Shown: positions 8,736 through 17,013 of the stretch, in pieces
Position numbering within the stretch: the first letter of the stretch is position 1
How the letters are laid out: each line of letters opens with the position of its first letter
DNA from: JBBWZH01 sp035544115
GTDB taxonomy: Bacteria > Actinomycetota > Actinomycetes > Mycobacteriales > CADCTP01
NCBI GenBank assembly: GCA_963714145.1
Contig: OY970235.1
Span: 2,232,001-2,296,000 of the forward strand
Reading direction: 5' to 3'
DNA: 64,000 nt
Program-made: the position numbers and the translations under genes
Notes under the pieces: model-generated
What the model was told of the DNA's origin: nothing
Seen by the model: the letters and a program-made list of their open reading frames with translations, nothing else
The model's database searches: none

Positions 8736-9698
8736 GTGAACAGAAGGTCTCGCTTGCTGGGTCTCGCCGCAGGCGTGAGCCTGCTTCTCATCGCCGTCGG
8801 CGCGGGCACCGCGCAGGCCGACCCGGTCGGCGCGCCGAGCCCACGCGATCTGGTCGGTGTCGGCTCGGACACCACCGAAGCGGTGATGAACCCGGTCTCC
8901 GAGGTGCCGTTCAGCGGCGACGGGGTCAAGCACCTCGGTTCCTTCAACGCGGTCGGCTCCGCGACCATCAACACCGGTCGCGCCGGCTGCGCCGCGATCG
9001 CCCGGCCCAACGGCTCCACCGCCGGGCGCAACGCACTGATCAACTCGCTCAACGCCGGGGACAACTGCATCCAGTACGCCCGCAGCTCGTCCGGCCCGGT
9101 CACCACCACGCCGGCGCTGAAGTGGGCGGAGTTCGCCATTGACGGGGTGTCGTACGCGGTCACCCCGAACAGCAACATCCCGCGCCGGCTCTCCCGGGCC
9201 GACGTGACCGCCATCTACAACTGCCAGGGCGACCCGGCCTGGACCCCGCTCATCCCGCAAGCCGGCTCGGGTACCCGGGCGTTCTGGCTGAGCTTCGTCG
9301 GCCTCACCGAGACGACGATCCCGGCCTGCGTGAAGGACACCGTGCCGGCCGCCGGTGGCGGCAACACCCCGGTCGAGGAGCACGACGGCCGCGTTCTGGA
9401 CAACAACCGGATCGTGCCGTTCTCGATCGCGCAGTACATCTCCCAGGTCACCCAGAACCAGCAGGACCGGCACGGCCAGGCGCTGCTCGGCGTGATCGAC
9501 GGCACCCCGCCGATCCTGCTGAACAGCGCGGTGCCCGGAAACCGCAAGGTCTACAACATCATCCCGGACGCCCAGACCGGCAACGCGCTCTACCAGGCCG
9601 CGTTCATCGGCCCGAACTCCCACGTCTGCCGGCAGTCCTCGATCATCACGCAGTTCGGCTTCGGTATCGACCCGACCTGCGGCACCCTCACGCCCTGA
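8736..9698 (+). CDS. Secreted PstS-like substrate-binding protein
   Basis: A 320-residue exported protein. GTG 8736 is chosen because AAGGGA lies at good spacing upstream and a clean signal peptide follows (basic NRRSR, hydrophobic core, cleavage after AQA at about residue 27). The mature part starts DPVGAPSPRDLVGVGSDTTE, which is the PstS-type N-terminal strand-loop with a Ser/Asp/Thr ligand loop. Later stretches such as FAIDGVSYAVTPNSNIPRRL and QAGSGTRAFWLSF match the second ligand loop (GSGT). Unlike its two neighbours it has no C-terminal anchor, so it is probably free or attached through partners. It is separated from the preceding gene by 111 bp that includes a PHO-box-like repeat. Confidence 0.75.
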   Translation: MNRRSRLLGLAAGVSLLLIAVGAGTAQADPVGAPSPRDLVGVGSDTTEAVMNPVSEVPFSGDGVKHLGSFNAVGSATINTGRAGCAAIARPNGSTAGRNALINSLNAGDNCIQYARSSSGPVTTTPALKWAEFAIDGVSYAVTPNSNIPRRLSRADVTAIYNCQGDPAWTPLIPQAGSGTRAFWLSFVGLTETTIPACVKDTVPAAGGGNTPVEEHDGRVLDNNRIVPFSIAQYISQVTQNQQDRHGQALLGVIDGTPPILLNSAVPGNRKVYNIIPDAQTGNALYQAAFIGPNSHVCRQSSIITQFGFGIDPTCGTLTP

Positions 9699-9737
9699 CC
9701 GGCACCCGGACATAGAACCCTTACCAGGAAGGCAGAA

Positions 9738-11324
9738 ATGAGAATCAGACTGTCCAGGGTGTTAGCCGCGGGAGCGGCCACGCTGGTGGCCACCGGGGCC
9801 GCCGTGCTCGGCACCGCGCTGAGCGCCAGCGCCGCCGATATCGGCACGCTGACGGTGAACCCGGCCACCGGCGGGGACGACTCGCCGCTGTCGGTCAGCA
9901 CCAGCGGTACCTGCCCGACGAACGCGACCACGATCCAGGTCACGATCAAGGGCACCGGCTTCCCGGCGGCCGGCTTCAACATCGTCGGCGCCACCTCGCT
10001 GGCGAACGTGCCGACCAACCCGGGCGGCGGCTACGACATCATCGTCAGCGACACGCTGCGCAACTACGCCGCGCAGCAGACCCCGCCGGCGACGCTGGCC
10101 GGCAACTACACCATCACCGCGGTCTGCCGGACCGCGCTGAGCGCCACCAGCCTCGGTGACTTCCCCGGTGTCATCCAGTTCACCAGCCCGACGACGTACA
10201 TCACGCCGGCGCCGGCACTGCGCGACACCACCACCACGCTGACCGCCAGCGCGAGCTCGATCCAGCCGGGTGACCCGGTCACGTTCACCGCGACCGTGGC
10301 CCCGGCCACCGGCACCGGCAGCCCGAGCGGCACCGTGCAGTTCAAGGACGGTGCCACCAACCTGGGTGCCGCGGTGGCGGTGACCGGCGGTTCCGCCGCG
10401 CTCACCAGCACCGCGCTGACCAGCCTGGGCGACCACGCCGTCACCGCTGTCTACAGTGGAGACAGCACCTTCGGCACGTCCACCTCGGCGGCCACCCACG
10501 TGACCGTCGCGACCGCGCCGCTGCGGGCCACCAACACCGCGATCACGGTGAACCCGGGTGGTCCGGTCGACCCGGGCACCGAGGTCACGCTGACCGCGAC
10601 GGTGACCCCGGCGACGGGCACCGGCACCCCCGCGGGCACCGTCCAGTTCAAGGACGGCGCCAACAACGTCGGCGCCGCGGTGGCGCTGACCGGCGGCTCG
10701 GCGACGGCCAGCACCACCGGCCTCGCGCCGGGCAACCACCAGCTCACCGCTGTCTACAGTGGAGACCCGACGTTCGCCGGCTCCACCTCGGCGGCGGCGG
10801 CGCTGGTGGTCAACCCCCCGGCGAACGGCGCGCAGGAGACCATCAGCGTCACGGTTCCGGCCGGCGCGCTGTCGCTGACCGTCGCCAACGCCTCGGTCAC
10901 CCTGCCCGACCTGCAGTTGAACCCGCAGAACACGATGTTCAGCACCACCGGGCCGATCAACCCGGCGACCGTGACCGACACCCGCGCCGGCAACCCCGGC
11001 TGGAGCGTGTCCGGCCAGGTCTCCGACTTCACCGGCCCGGGCTCGATCAACGCGGCCAACCTCGGTTGGTCGCCGACGGTCGTGGACAAGGCCGCCGGCC
11101 AGACCGTGACCGCCGGCGGCGTCGTCACAGCGGCCAGCGGTATCGCGCCGGGGGCGTCCCCGGCCGACCCGGGCCACGGACTGAAGACGGCCCGCACGCT
11201 GGCCACCGCCACGCCGGGCGCCGGCTTGGGCACCGCGCACATCAGCGCGGGCCTGACGCTGAACGCCCCGACGTCGACGCCGGCCGGCACGTACACCGCA
11301 ACGCTCACCCTCACCGCAATCTGA
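9738..11324 (+). CDS. Secreted surface protein with Ig-like repeats and WxL-like C-terminus
   Basis: A 528-residue exported protein. ATG 9738 follows AGGAAGG and opens a signal peptide cleaved near ALSASA (residue 32). Residues 33-155 form a domain shared with two genes downstream (GGDDSPLSVSTSGTCP, GTGFPAAGFNIVGAT, YAAQQTPPATL, two conserved Cys). Next come two tandem Ig-like (Big_3-type) repeats, roughly residues 160-260 and 262-355, each with TVQFKDGA and a terminal AVYSGD-x-TF strand. The C-terminal 170 residues include TDTRAGNPGWSVSGQVSDF and end TPAGTYTATLTLTAI, resembling the WxL cell-wall-binding domain. There is no LPxTG. The adjacent DUF916 gene is the usual partner of WxL proteins, which supports the reading. 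Confidence 0.72.
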   Translation: MRIRLSRVLAAGAATLVATGAAVLGTALSASAADIGTLTVNPATGGDDSPLSVSTSGTCPTNATTIQVTIKGTGFPAAGFNIVGATSLANVPTNPGGGYDIIVSDTLRNYAAQQTPPATLAGNYTITAVCRTALSATSLGDFPGVIQFTSPTTYITPAPALRDTTTTLTASASSIQPGDPVTFTATVAPATGTGSPSGTVQFKDGATNLGAAVAVTGGSAALTSTALTSLGDHAVTAVYSGDSTFGTSTSAATHVTVATAPLRATNTAITVNPGGPVDPGTEVTLTATVTPATGTGTPAGTVQFKDGANNVGAAVALTGGSATASTTGLAPGNHQLTAVYSGDPTFAGSTSAAAALVVNPPANGAQETISVTVPAGALSLTVANASVTLPDLQLNPQNTMFSTTGPINPATVTDTRAGNPGWSVSGQVSDFTGPGSINAANLGWSPTVVDKAAGQTVTAGGVVTAASGIAPGASPADPGHGLKTARTLATATPGAGLGTAHISAGLTLNAPTSTPAGTYTATLTLTAI

Positions 11325-11342
11325 TCCACCGCCAGTAGGGCG

Positions 11343-11371
11343 GCGGGGCCGGCCGCAGTGGCCGGCCCCGC
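11343..11371. terminator. Strong GC hairpin between surface-protein genes
   Basis: A perfect 12-bp inverted repeat (GCGGGGCCGGCC, 5-nt loop, GGCCGGCCCCGC) lies 19 bp after the stop of the WxL-like gene. No U-tract follows, as is common in actinobacteria. It may terminate or attenuate transcription inside the long operon. Confidence 0.6.
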
Positions 11372-11446
11372 TGTCCGGTAACAGCCGCCGCACCGATCGG
11401 CCGGCCCGGCGGATGCCAGCCGGCCAGGGATCTCGGAAGGATCCGG

Positions 11447-12571
11447 ATGAACCGTCATCGTCCACAGTGCACCGCCGCGGTGCCGGCACGGCCGGTACGG
11501 CGGGCCGGGCGGCGCCTGCTGGGCGGCGCGGCCACCCTGCTCGCCGCCGCCGGCCTGACCACGGCCACCCTGGTCGCCGGCGCCGGCACGGCGGCTGCCG
11601 CGCCGGCCGCACCGGCGCCGGCCAGCCAGGCGCAGACCTTCGGCGTGCAGCCGGCCAGCGCCACCAAGCCGGACCGGCGGCCGAACTTCACCTACACCGC
11701 GAGCCCCGGCGGGATACTCACCGACCACCTCGCGGTCTCCAACATCAGCCTGAAGCCGCTGACCCTCCGGGTGTACGCGCGGGACGCGTTCAACACCCCG
11801 GACGGCGGGTTCGACGTACTCACCGCCAGCCGCAAGGCGGTCGACGTCGGCGCCTGGGTGACCGTCGACAGTGGACTGGTCACGGTGCCGGCCCGGTCGA
11901 AGAAGATCGTGTCCTTCCGGCTGAAGGTGCCGGCGAACGCGACGCCGGGCGACCACGTCGGCGGCATCGTCGCCTCGCTCACCAGCGTGACCCGCAACAA
12001 GGACGGCAACCCGGTCACCCTCGACCAGCGCGTCGGCGCCCGCGTCTACCTGCGGGTGACCGGGCCGCTGAAGCCGAACCTGACCGTCACCGGCATGCGC
12101 ACCGACTACCGCGGCACCGCGAACCCGGCCGGCTGCGGCGACCTCGGCGTCTCGTACCAGGTGCACAACGGGGGCAACGTCCGCCTCTCCGGGCACCAGC
12201 GGGTGCGGGTGAGCGGCCCGTTCGGCTCCGGCGCGAAGACGCAGGACGTCGCCGACCTGCCGGAGCTGCTGCCCGGCAACGTGGTCACCGTCAGCACCAC
12301 CGTCCATTGTGTCCGTCCCACCGTACGGGTCCAGGCGACCGCCACGGTCAACCCGATGCTGCCGGCCGGCGATATCAGCGCCGCCGCCCCGTCCGCCGTC
12401 GGCCACAGCGGATTCTGGGCGCTGCCCTGGGTCGGCGTCGGCATGCTGCTCGTGCTGCTCGTCCTCGGCGGGCTCTACTGGCGCCAGCGCCGGCGCGACC
12501 AACCGACCCCGGTCCCGGCACCGGACCGTCCACTTGCGAGCGCGCCCAGCTCGGCCGGCGACGATGGCTGA
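11447..12571 (+). CDS. DUF916 (WxL-partner) membrane-anchored surface protein
   Basis: A 374-residue protein with ATG 11447. A long Arg-rich signal region (to about residue 50, AGTAAAAP) leads to FGVQPAS and NFTYTASPGGILTDHLAVSN, then DAFNTPDGGFDVL, SRKAVDVGAWV and VPANATPGDHVGGIVASL. These match the DUF916 'WxL protein peptidoglycan-domain' family, which folds as a beta-sandwich that binds wall or WxL proteins. Two Cys near residues 227 and 287 may pair. A single C-terminal helix (about 325-345) followed by an Arg-rich tail anchors it. In Firmicutes, such proteins (CscA) form cell-surface complexes with WxL and LPxTG proteins; all three types occur here side by side. It overlaps the next start by 8 bp. 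Confidence 0.78.
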   Translation: MNRHRPQCTAAVPARPVRRAGRRLLGGAATLLAAAGLTTATLVAGAGTAAAAPAAPAPASQAQTFGVQPASATKPDRRPNFTYTASPGGILTDHLAVSNISLKPLTLRVYARDAFNTPDGGFDVLTASRKAVDVGAWVTVDSGLVTVPARSKKIVSFRLKVPANATPGDHVGGIVASLTSVTRNKDGNPVTLDQRVGARVYLRVTGPLKPNLTVTGMRTDYRGTANPAGCGDLGVSYQVHNGGNVRLSGHQRVRVSGPFGSGAKTQDVADLPELLPGNVVTVSTTVHCVRPTVRVQATATVNPMLPAGDISAAAPSAVGHSGFWALPWVGVGMLLVLLVLGGLYWRQRRRDQPTPVPAPDRPLASAPSSAGDDG

Positions 12572-13892
12572 TCCGGTGGCGCGCCGGCTGCTGGCCGGTG
12601 CCGTGCTCGGCCTGGGCCTGCTCGGGGTCGGGCTGGCCGGCGCCGCGCCGGCGGCCGCCGACGGGTCGCTGGCGGTGAGCCCGGCGAAGGGCGCCGACGA
12701 CACACCGATGCAGGTCGCCACGTCCGGCGGCTGCCCGTCGCCGGCCACCAACGTGCTGGCCCGGATCTACGGCCCCGGCTTCGGCCGGGACGGCGAGAAC
12801 GTCGTCGGCAACACGCCGCTCGGCCGGTACGACCAGCCGATCGTGCTGCCGCTGAGCCAGACGCTGCGCGCGTCGGCCGCGGCGCAGACCCCGCCGGTCA
12901 CCCTGCACGGCGTCTACACCCTGGTCGTCAGCTGCCGGCTGCCGCTGAAGCCGGCCAGCTACATCGACTACGTCGGCTCGATCGAGTTCACCACCCCGCA
13001 CAGCTACCGGCTCAGCGCGAAACGCGCCGCGCTGCCGGCGGGGCCACGAGCCACCCCCGACCCGCCCGGCCACGCCACCCGCACCATCGCACCGGCCACG
13101 CCACCGTCCACAGTGGACGTCGCGGCGCCGGCCGGCGGGCAGCACCGGGTCGACGCGCTGCTGATCGGGCTGGCCGCCCTCGGCGTCGCCGTGCTCGCCG
13201 CGTTCGGCCTGCAGCCCATCTGGGCCCGCCGCCGCGCCGCCGCCGGGTCGGCACAGACCGCCGGGTCGACCAGAGCTCCGGCGGGTACGGCCACGGCCGG
13301 CAGCCGCACGAAACGGGTGGGCTCGGGCTCGACCGCGAAAGCCGGGACGGCCCGCACAGCCGCGTCGGCCAAGGCCGGGACGGCGGGCATCGCCGCGCCC
13401 ACCAAGGTCGGGACGGCCCGGACGGCGGCGTCGGCCAAGGCCGGGGTGGCGGGCACAGCCGCGTCGGCCAGGGCCGGGACAGTGGCTGGGGTCGGCAGGG
13501 CGGCCGGTGCGAGACCGGCGGTGAGCCGCCGGCGGGCGGGCCGGCCGGAGTCGACCGCGACGGCGACCGCGGCCGCCGCCGCCACCCGGGCGGCCGAGGC
13601 GAAGGCGGCGGCCGACGTCGCGGTCGCCGCTGCCGAGGCGGCTGCCGCGGAAGCGGAAGCGGCCGCGGCCGAAGCCCAGGCAGCCGAAACGGCCGCCGCT
13701 CTGGCCCGCAGCCGGCCGACCCGCCCGGCCGGCGGCAGAGCCAGCAACAGGGCAAGTAACAGGGCCGGCGGCGGGGCCGGGGCGACACGTGACGCGGCCG
13801 AACCCACCAGTGGCGCCGGCGACTCCGAGGCTGCCCCGGCGGGCCGTGGCCCGAAGGCCGCCGGCACCCGGGCCGGCGCGAAGCGCCAGTGA
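12564..13892 (+). CDS. Membrane-anchored paralogue of the shared surface domain with Ala/Lys/Thr-rich tail
   Basis: A 442-residue protein, ATG 12564, overlapping the DUF916 gene. A signal peptide (to AAPAAADG) is followed by one copy of the Cys-containing domain seen in the genes at 9738 and 13919 (DDTPMQVATSGGCP, AAAQTPPVTLHGVYTLVVSC, IEFTTPHSY). After a Pro-rich linker, one helix (about residues 193-212) crosses the membrane. The last 225 residues, expected in the cytoplasm, are built from Ala, Thr, Lys, Arg and Gly in imperfect 22-residue repeats (TARTAASAKAGTAG-type), then an Ala/Glu helix-forming stretch. That tail looks like histone-H1/HU-tail sequence and is unusual for a surface protein. 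No enzymatic motif is seen. Confidence 0.65.
   Translation: MADPVARRLLAGAVLGLGLLGVGLAGAAPAAADGSLAVSPAKGADDTPMQVATSGGCPSPATNVLARIYGPGFGRDGENVVGNTPLGRYDQPIVLPLSQTLRASAAAQTPPVTLHGVYTLVVSCRLPLKPASYIDYVGSIEFTTPHSYRLSAKRAALPAGPRATPDPPGHATRTIAPATPPSTVDVAAPAGGQHRVDALLIGLAALGVAVLAAFGLQPIWARRRAAAGSAQTAGSTRAPAGTATAGSRTKRVGSGSTAKAGTARTAASAKAGTAGIAAPTKVGTARTAASAKAGVAGTAASARAGTVAGVGRAAGARPAVSRRRAGRPESTATATAAAAATRAAEAKAAADVAVAAAEAAAAEAEAAAAEAQAAETAAALARSRPTRPAGGRASNRASNRAGGGAGATRDAAEPTSGAGDSEAAPAGRGPKAAGTRAGAKRQ
13344..13475 (+). repeat. Imperfect 66-bp tandem repeat encoding Ala/Thr/Lys-rich tail
   Basis: Two adjacent copies with a period of 66 bp (22 codons) both begin GGGACGGCCCG and include GCGTCGGCCAAGGCCGGG. 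They encode the repetitive cytoplasmic tail of the membrane-anchored surface protein. Length variation between strains would be expected. Confidence 0.5.
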
Positions 13893-13918
13893 CGACAAGC
13901 AGCGATAGAGGGGATCGA

Positions 13919-14725
13919 ATGTCGACGACAACGCTCCGCAGGTTCGCGCTGGCCGGCGCGACGGCGCTGGTGATCCCGGTGACCGTGCTCGCCAGCGGCC
14001 TCAGCGCGCACGCCGACAGCATCGGAACGCTCGCGGTCGTGCCGGCCGCCGGCGGAGACGACAGCCCGCTGTCCGTGAACACCAGCGGCACCTGCCCGGA
14101 CACCGCGAACACCTACCAGGTCACGATCTCCGGGACGGGTTTCCCGACCGCCGGGTTCAACATCGTCGGCGCCACCCCGCTGGCCAACGTCCCGCCCGGG
14201 CCGACCGGCGGCTACGAGGTCATCGTCGGCCAGACGCTGCGCGACTACGCCGCCCAGCAGACCCCGCCGGCCACCCTGAGCGGCCAGTACAACCTGGCGT
14301 TCGTCTGCCGCACGGCGCTCAGCGGCGCCAGCCTGGGCGACTTCACCGGCGCGATCTTCTTCGACACCCCGACCACGTACCACTCGGTCGGCGACCCGAC
14401 CGGGACGCCGACGCCGACCGAGACGCCCACGCCAACACCCACGGAGACGCCGACCCCGACCGAGACGCCCACGCCCACCGAGACGCCGACCCCGACGGGT
14501 ACCGGCGGCCAGCAGATCGGCGTTGCGGTCGGTTCCGGTGGCGGTACCGGGGGCGGCGGCACCGGCGGTGGCGGCTCGGCCGATCGACTGCCGAACACCG
14601 GCCCGATGGAGGTGTCGGAACTCGTGGTGCTCGGCCTCTGGCTGATCGTCGCCGGCGCGCTAACCGCCGCCCTCGGCCGGTCCCGCCGCCGACCCGCCCC
14701 GGCCGCGCGGAGCGGACCCCGTTGA
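13919..14725 (+). CDS. LPxTG-anchored surface protein sharing the same N-terminal domain
   Basis: A 268-residue exported protein. ATG 13919 is preceded by GAGGGG at good spacing and begins a signal peptide ending SGLSAHA. Residues 35-155 closely repeat the domain of the gene at 9738 (GGDDSPLSVNTSGTCP, GTGFPTAGFNIVGAT, YAAQQTPPATLSG, VCRTALSGASLGDF). A Thr/Pro/Glu stalk (TPTETPTP units, 14400-14500) and a Gly-rich spacer lead to LPNTG, a hydrophobic helix and an Arg-rich tail, a textbook sortase sorting signal. The stalk and LPNTG make it the CscD-like member of the local surface set. The sortase-like gene overlapping its stop lacks catalytic residues, so another housekeeping sortase is probably needed. 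Confidence 0.78.
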   Translation: MSTTTLRRFALAGATALVIPVTVLASGLSAHADSIGTLAVVPAAGGDDSPLSVNTSGTCPDTANTYQVTISGTGFPTAGFNIVGATPLANVPPGPTGGYEVIVGQTLRDYAAQQTPPATLSGQYNLAFVCRTALSGASLGDFTGAIFFDTPTTYHSVGDPTGTPTPTETPTPTPTETPTPTETPTPTETPTPTGTGGQQIGVAVGSGGGTGGGGTGGGGSADRLPNTGPMEVSELVVLGLWLIVAGALTAALGRSRRRPAPAARSGPR

Positions 14726-16050
14726 GCCAGCCCCAACCGACCCCGCTGCACCTGGTCCCGGCCGGGGACGCTGCCCTAGCTGAGGACGCTGCCCTGGCCG
14801 GGGACGCTGCCCTGGCTGGGGACGCTGCCCTGGCTGGGGACGCTGCCCTGGCTGGGGACGCTGCCCTGGCTGGGGACGCTGCCCTGGCTGGGGACGCTGC
14901 CCTGGCCGGGGACGCTGCCCTGGCCGGGGACGCTGCCCTGGCCGGGGACGCTGCCCTGGCCGGGGACGCTGCCCTGGCCGGGGACGCTGCCCTGGCCGGG
15001 GACGCTGCTCTAGCCAGGGACACCGCTCCGGCACCGGGGGATCCAGGCGCCGCTACCGCCGCTCCTGCGCCGGCCGACCCGCCTGGTCCCGCCGCCGACC
15101 CAGCCGATAGCGGCGAGTCCGGCGACGTGGGGGAGACCGGCAACCCCGGCGGGGCCGGGGCAGCGCAGGCGGCGGCCGGGGGAGTGCCAGCGGCGGCGCC
15201 GGCCCGGGCGGGCTGGGAGGTGGCCGGCGTCGCGCTGTGCCTGCTGGCGGTGCTGACCGCCGGCTTCGTCGCGGACCTGCTGCTGCTCGGCGCGCTGCGG
15301 CACAACCGGGACCAGCAGACCAGCTACGCCGAGCTGCGGCACGCGCTGGCCAACGGAACCGCCCCGGTCGGCCAAGCCGACCAGGACGGTGCGATCTACC
15401 CGCTCGGCACCCCGGTCGCGCTGCTCGACCTGCCGCAGGTCGGGCTGCGCGAGGTGATCCTGGAGGGCACCACGGCCGGCGTGCTGCGCGGCGGGCCCGG
15501 GCACCTGCGCGACACCCCGCTGCCCGGCCAGGCCGGCACCGCCGTGATCATGGGCCGGCGGGCGGCGTACGGCGGGCCGTTCCGGCACCTGGACGAGCTG
15601 CGCGTCGGCGACACGTTCACCGTCACCACCGGGCAGGGCGAGCAGGTGTACCGGGTGATCGACCTGCGCCGGGCCGGCGACCCGCAGCCGCCGGCGCTCG
15701 GGGCCGGGCAGGGCCGGCTCACCCTGACCACCACCGACGGCTCCTCGCTGCTGCCCAACGGGGTGCTGCGGGTGGACGCCGACCTGACGTCCGGCGCCCA
15801 GCCGACCCCGCCGCGGGTCCTGGACCGCGCCGCCACCCCGCCGGCCGAGCAGCCGATGGGCACCGACCGGTCGGTGTGGGTCCCGCTGGTGTTCTGGGCG
15901 CAGGGCCTGCTGCTGGCCGCGGTCGCGGTGACCTGGGCACGGGCCCGCTGGGGCCGCTGGCAGGCGTGGATCGTCGGCGTCCCGGTGCTGGCCGCGCTCG
16001 GGCTGGCGGTCGCCGACCAGGCCATCGGCCTGCTGCCCAACCTGATCTGA
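14722..16050 (+). CDS. Sortase-fold membrane protein lacking catalytic His and Cys (pseudo-sortase)
   Basis: A 442-residue protein starting at TTG 14722, overlapping the LPNTG gene by 4 bp. Residues 14-97 are 14 copies of a 6-residue repeat (AGDAAL), then an acidic Ala/Pro linker. A helix at about 155-180 precedes a sortase-like domain with VGTP-like, GQAGTAVIMG, PFRHLDELRVGD and LTLTTTDGS segments, then two or three C-terminal helices. In class E-type sortases the first motif reads GHR (His) and the second ends TTC (Cys); here they are GRR and TTT. With both residues replaced, transpeptidation should not be possible, so a scaffold or sorting-signal-binding role is inferred. Two or more C-terminal helices are also atypical. 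Confidence 0.75.
   Translation: MSQPQPTPLHLVPAGDAALAEDAALAGDAALAGDAALAGDAALAGDAALAGDAALAGDAALAGDAALAGDAALAGDAALAGDAALAGDAALAGDAALARDTAPAPGDPGAATAAPAPADPPGPAADPADSGESGDVGETGNPGGAGAAQAAAGGVPAAAPARAGWEVAGVALCLLAVLTAGFVADLLLLGALRHNRDQQTSYAELRHALANGTAPVGQADQDGAIYPLGTPVALLDLPQVGLREVILEGTTAGVLRGGPGHLRDTPLPGQAGTAVIMGRRAAYGGPFRHLDELRVGDTFTVTTGQGEQVYRVIDLRRAGDPQPPALGAGQGRLTLTTTDGSSLLPNGVLRVDADLTSGAQPTPPRVLDRAATPPAEQPMGTDRSVWVPLVFWAQGLLLAAVAVTWARARWGRWQAWIVGVPVLAALGLAVADQAIGLLPNLI
14761..15012 (+). repeat. 18-bp tandem repeat, 14 units
   Basis: Fourteen near-identical 18-bp units (core GGGGACGCTGCCCTGGC) run in frame through the 5' part of the pseudo-sortase gene and encode AGDAAL. Units differ mainly at CTGGCT versus CTGGCC. 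Such a nearly pure array is prone to slippage, so unit number may vary and may be affected by assembly. Confidence 0.95.
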
Positions 16051-16096
16051 GCCCGTACCGCCGCCCGCCGACCGTGACCGACAGGGAGCCCGCCAA

Positions 16097-16933
16097 GTGA
16101 CCACAGTGGACGAAACCGCGACCCGGCCGGCCGCTGGCCAGCATTCCCGGCCGGTGGACGTCGCGGGCCTGGAGGCGCGCCGGGTGTCGGCCTGGTTCGG
16201 CGACCACAAGGTGCTGGACCGGGTGTCGCTGTCGATGCCGGGCGGCCGGGTGACCGCGCTGATCGGGCCGTCCGGCTGCGGCAAGTCGACGTTCCTGCGG
16301 GTGCTGAACCGGATGCACGAGCTGGTGCCGTCGGCCACCCTGGCCGGGGAGGTGCTGCTGGCCGGCGACGACATCTACGACCCGGCCCGGCGGCTGACCG
16401 ACGCGCGGCGGCAGATCGGGATGGTGTTCCAGAAGCCGAACCCGTTCCCGGCCATGTCCATCTACGACAACGTGACCGCCGGCCTGAAGCTGACCGGGGT
16501 CCGGCTCGGCCGCGGCGACCGGGACGCGCTGGTCGAGCGCTGCCTGACCCGCGCCGGCCTGTGGCGCGAGGTCGCGGACCGGCTGCGGCAGCCCGGGGGA
16601 GCCCTGTCCGGCGGCCAGCAGCAGCGGCTGTGCATCGCCCGCTCGCTCGCCGTGCAGCCGCGGGTGCTGCTGATGGACGAGCCGTGCTCGGCGCTGGACC
16701 CGACCTCCACCCGGCGGATCGAGGAGACGATCCGGCAGCTGGCCGCCGAGGTGACGATCGTGATCGTCACCCACAACATGCAGCAGGCGGCCCGGATCTC
16801 CGACCAGTGCGCGTTCTTCCTGGCCGAGTCCGGCCAGCCCGGCGTGATCGTCGAGCACGGCCCCACCACGCGGATCTTCGAGCTGCCCAGCGACCCGCGC
16901 ACCGCCGACTACGTACACGGGCGATTCGGGTGA
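16097..16933 (+). CDS. pstB: Phosphate ABC transporter ATP-binding protein PstB
   Basis: Cytoplasmic ATPase that powers the Pst importer; 278 residues from GTG 16097. Motifs are complete: Walker A GPSGCGKST (57-65), Q-loop FQKPNPFP (111-118), which is typical of PstB, signature LSGGQQQR (170-177), Walker B LLMDEP (191-196) and H-loop VTHNMQQA (224-231). The N-terminal 20 residues are an extension relative to most PstB. It lies 46 bp after the pseudo-sortase gene and about 11.7 kb downstream of the pstA stop, so the importer genes are split by the surface-protein block. Unlike pstC, pstA and pstS, its frame is intact. Confidence 0.96.
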   Translation: MTTVDETATRPAAGQHSRPVDVAGLEARRVSAWFGDHKVLDRVSLSMPGGRVTALIGPSGCGKSTFLRVLNRMHELVPSATLAGEVLLAGDDIYDPARRLTDARRQIGMVFQKPNPFPAMSIYDNVTAGLKLTGVRLGRGDRDALVERCLTRAGLWREVADRLRQPGGALSGGQQQRLCIARSLAVQPRVLLMDEPCSALDPTSTRRIEETIRQLAAEVTIVIVTHNMQQAARISDQCAFFLAESGQPGVIVEHGPTTRIFELPSDPRTADYVHGRFG

Positions 16934-17013
16934 CCCCTCGCCGCTATCCGGGTGGTGGGGAAGCGGACGGTACAGTCACCCACAGGGGGTAGTCGGACCA
17001 GTGGGCGGTGACG

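Noticed and set aside
14761..15012. Regular 18-bp array considered as a CRISPR
   Set aside because: There are no spacers, the units are contiguous and in frame, and they encode AGDAAL repeats.
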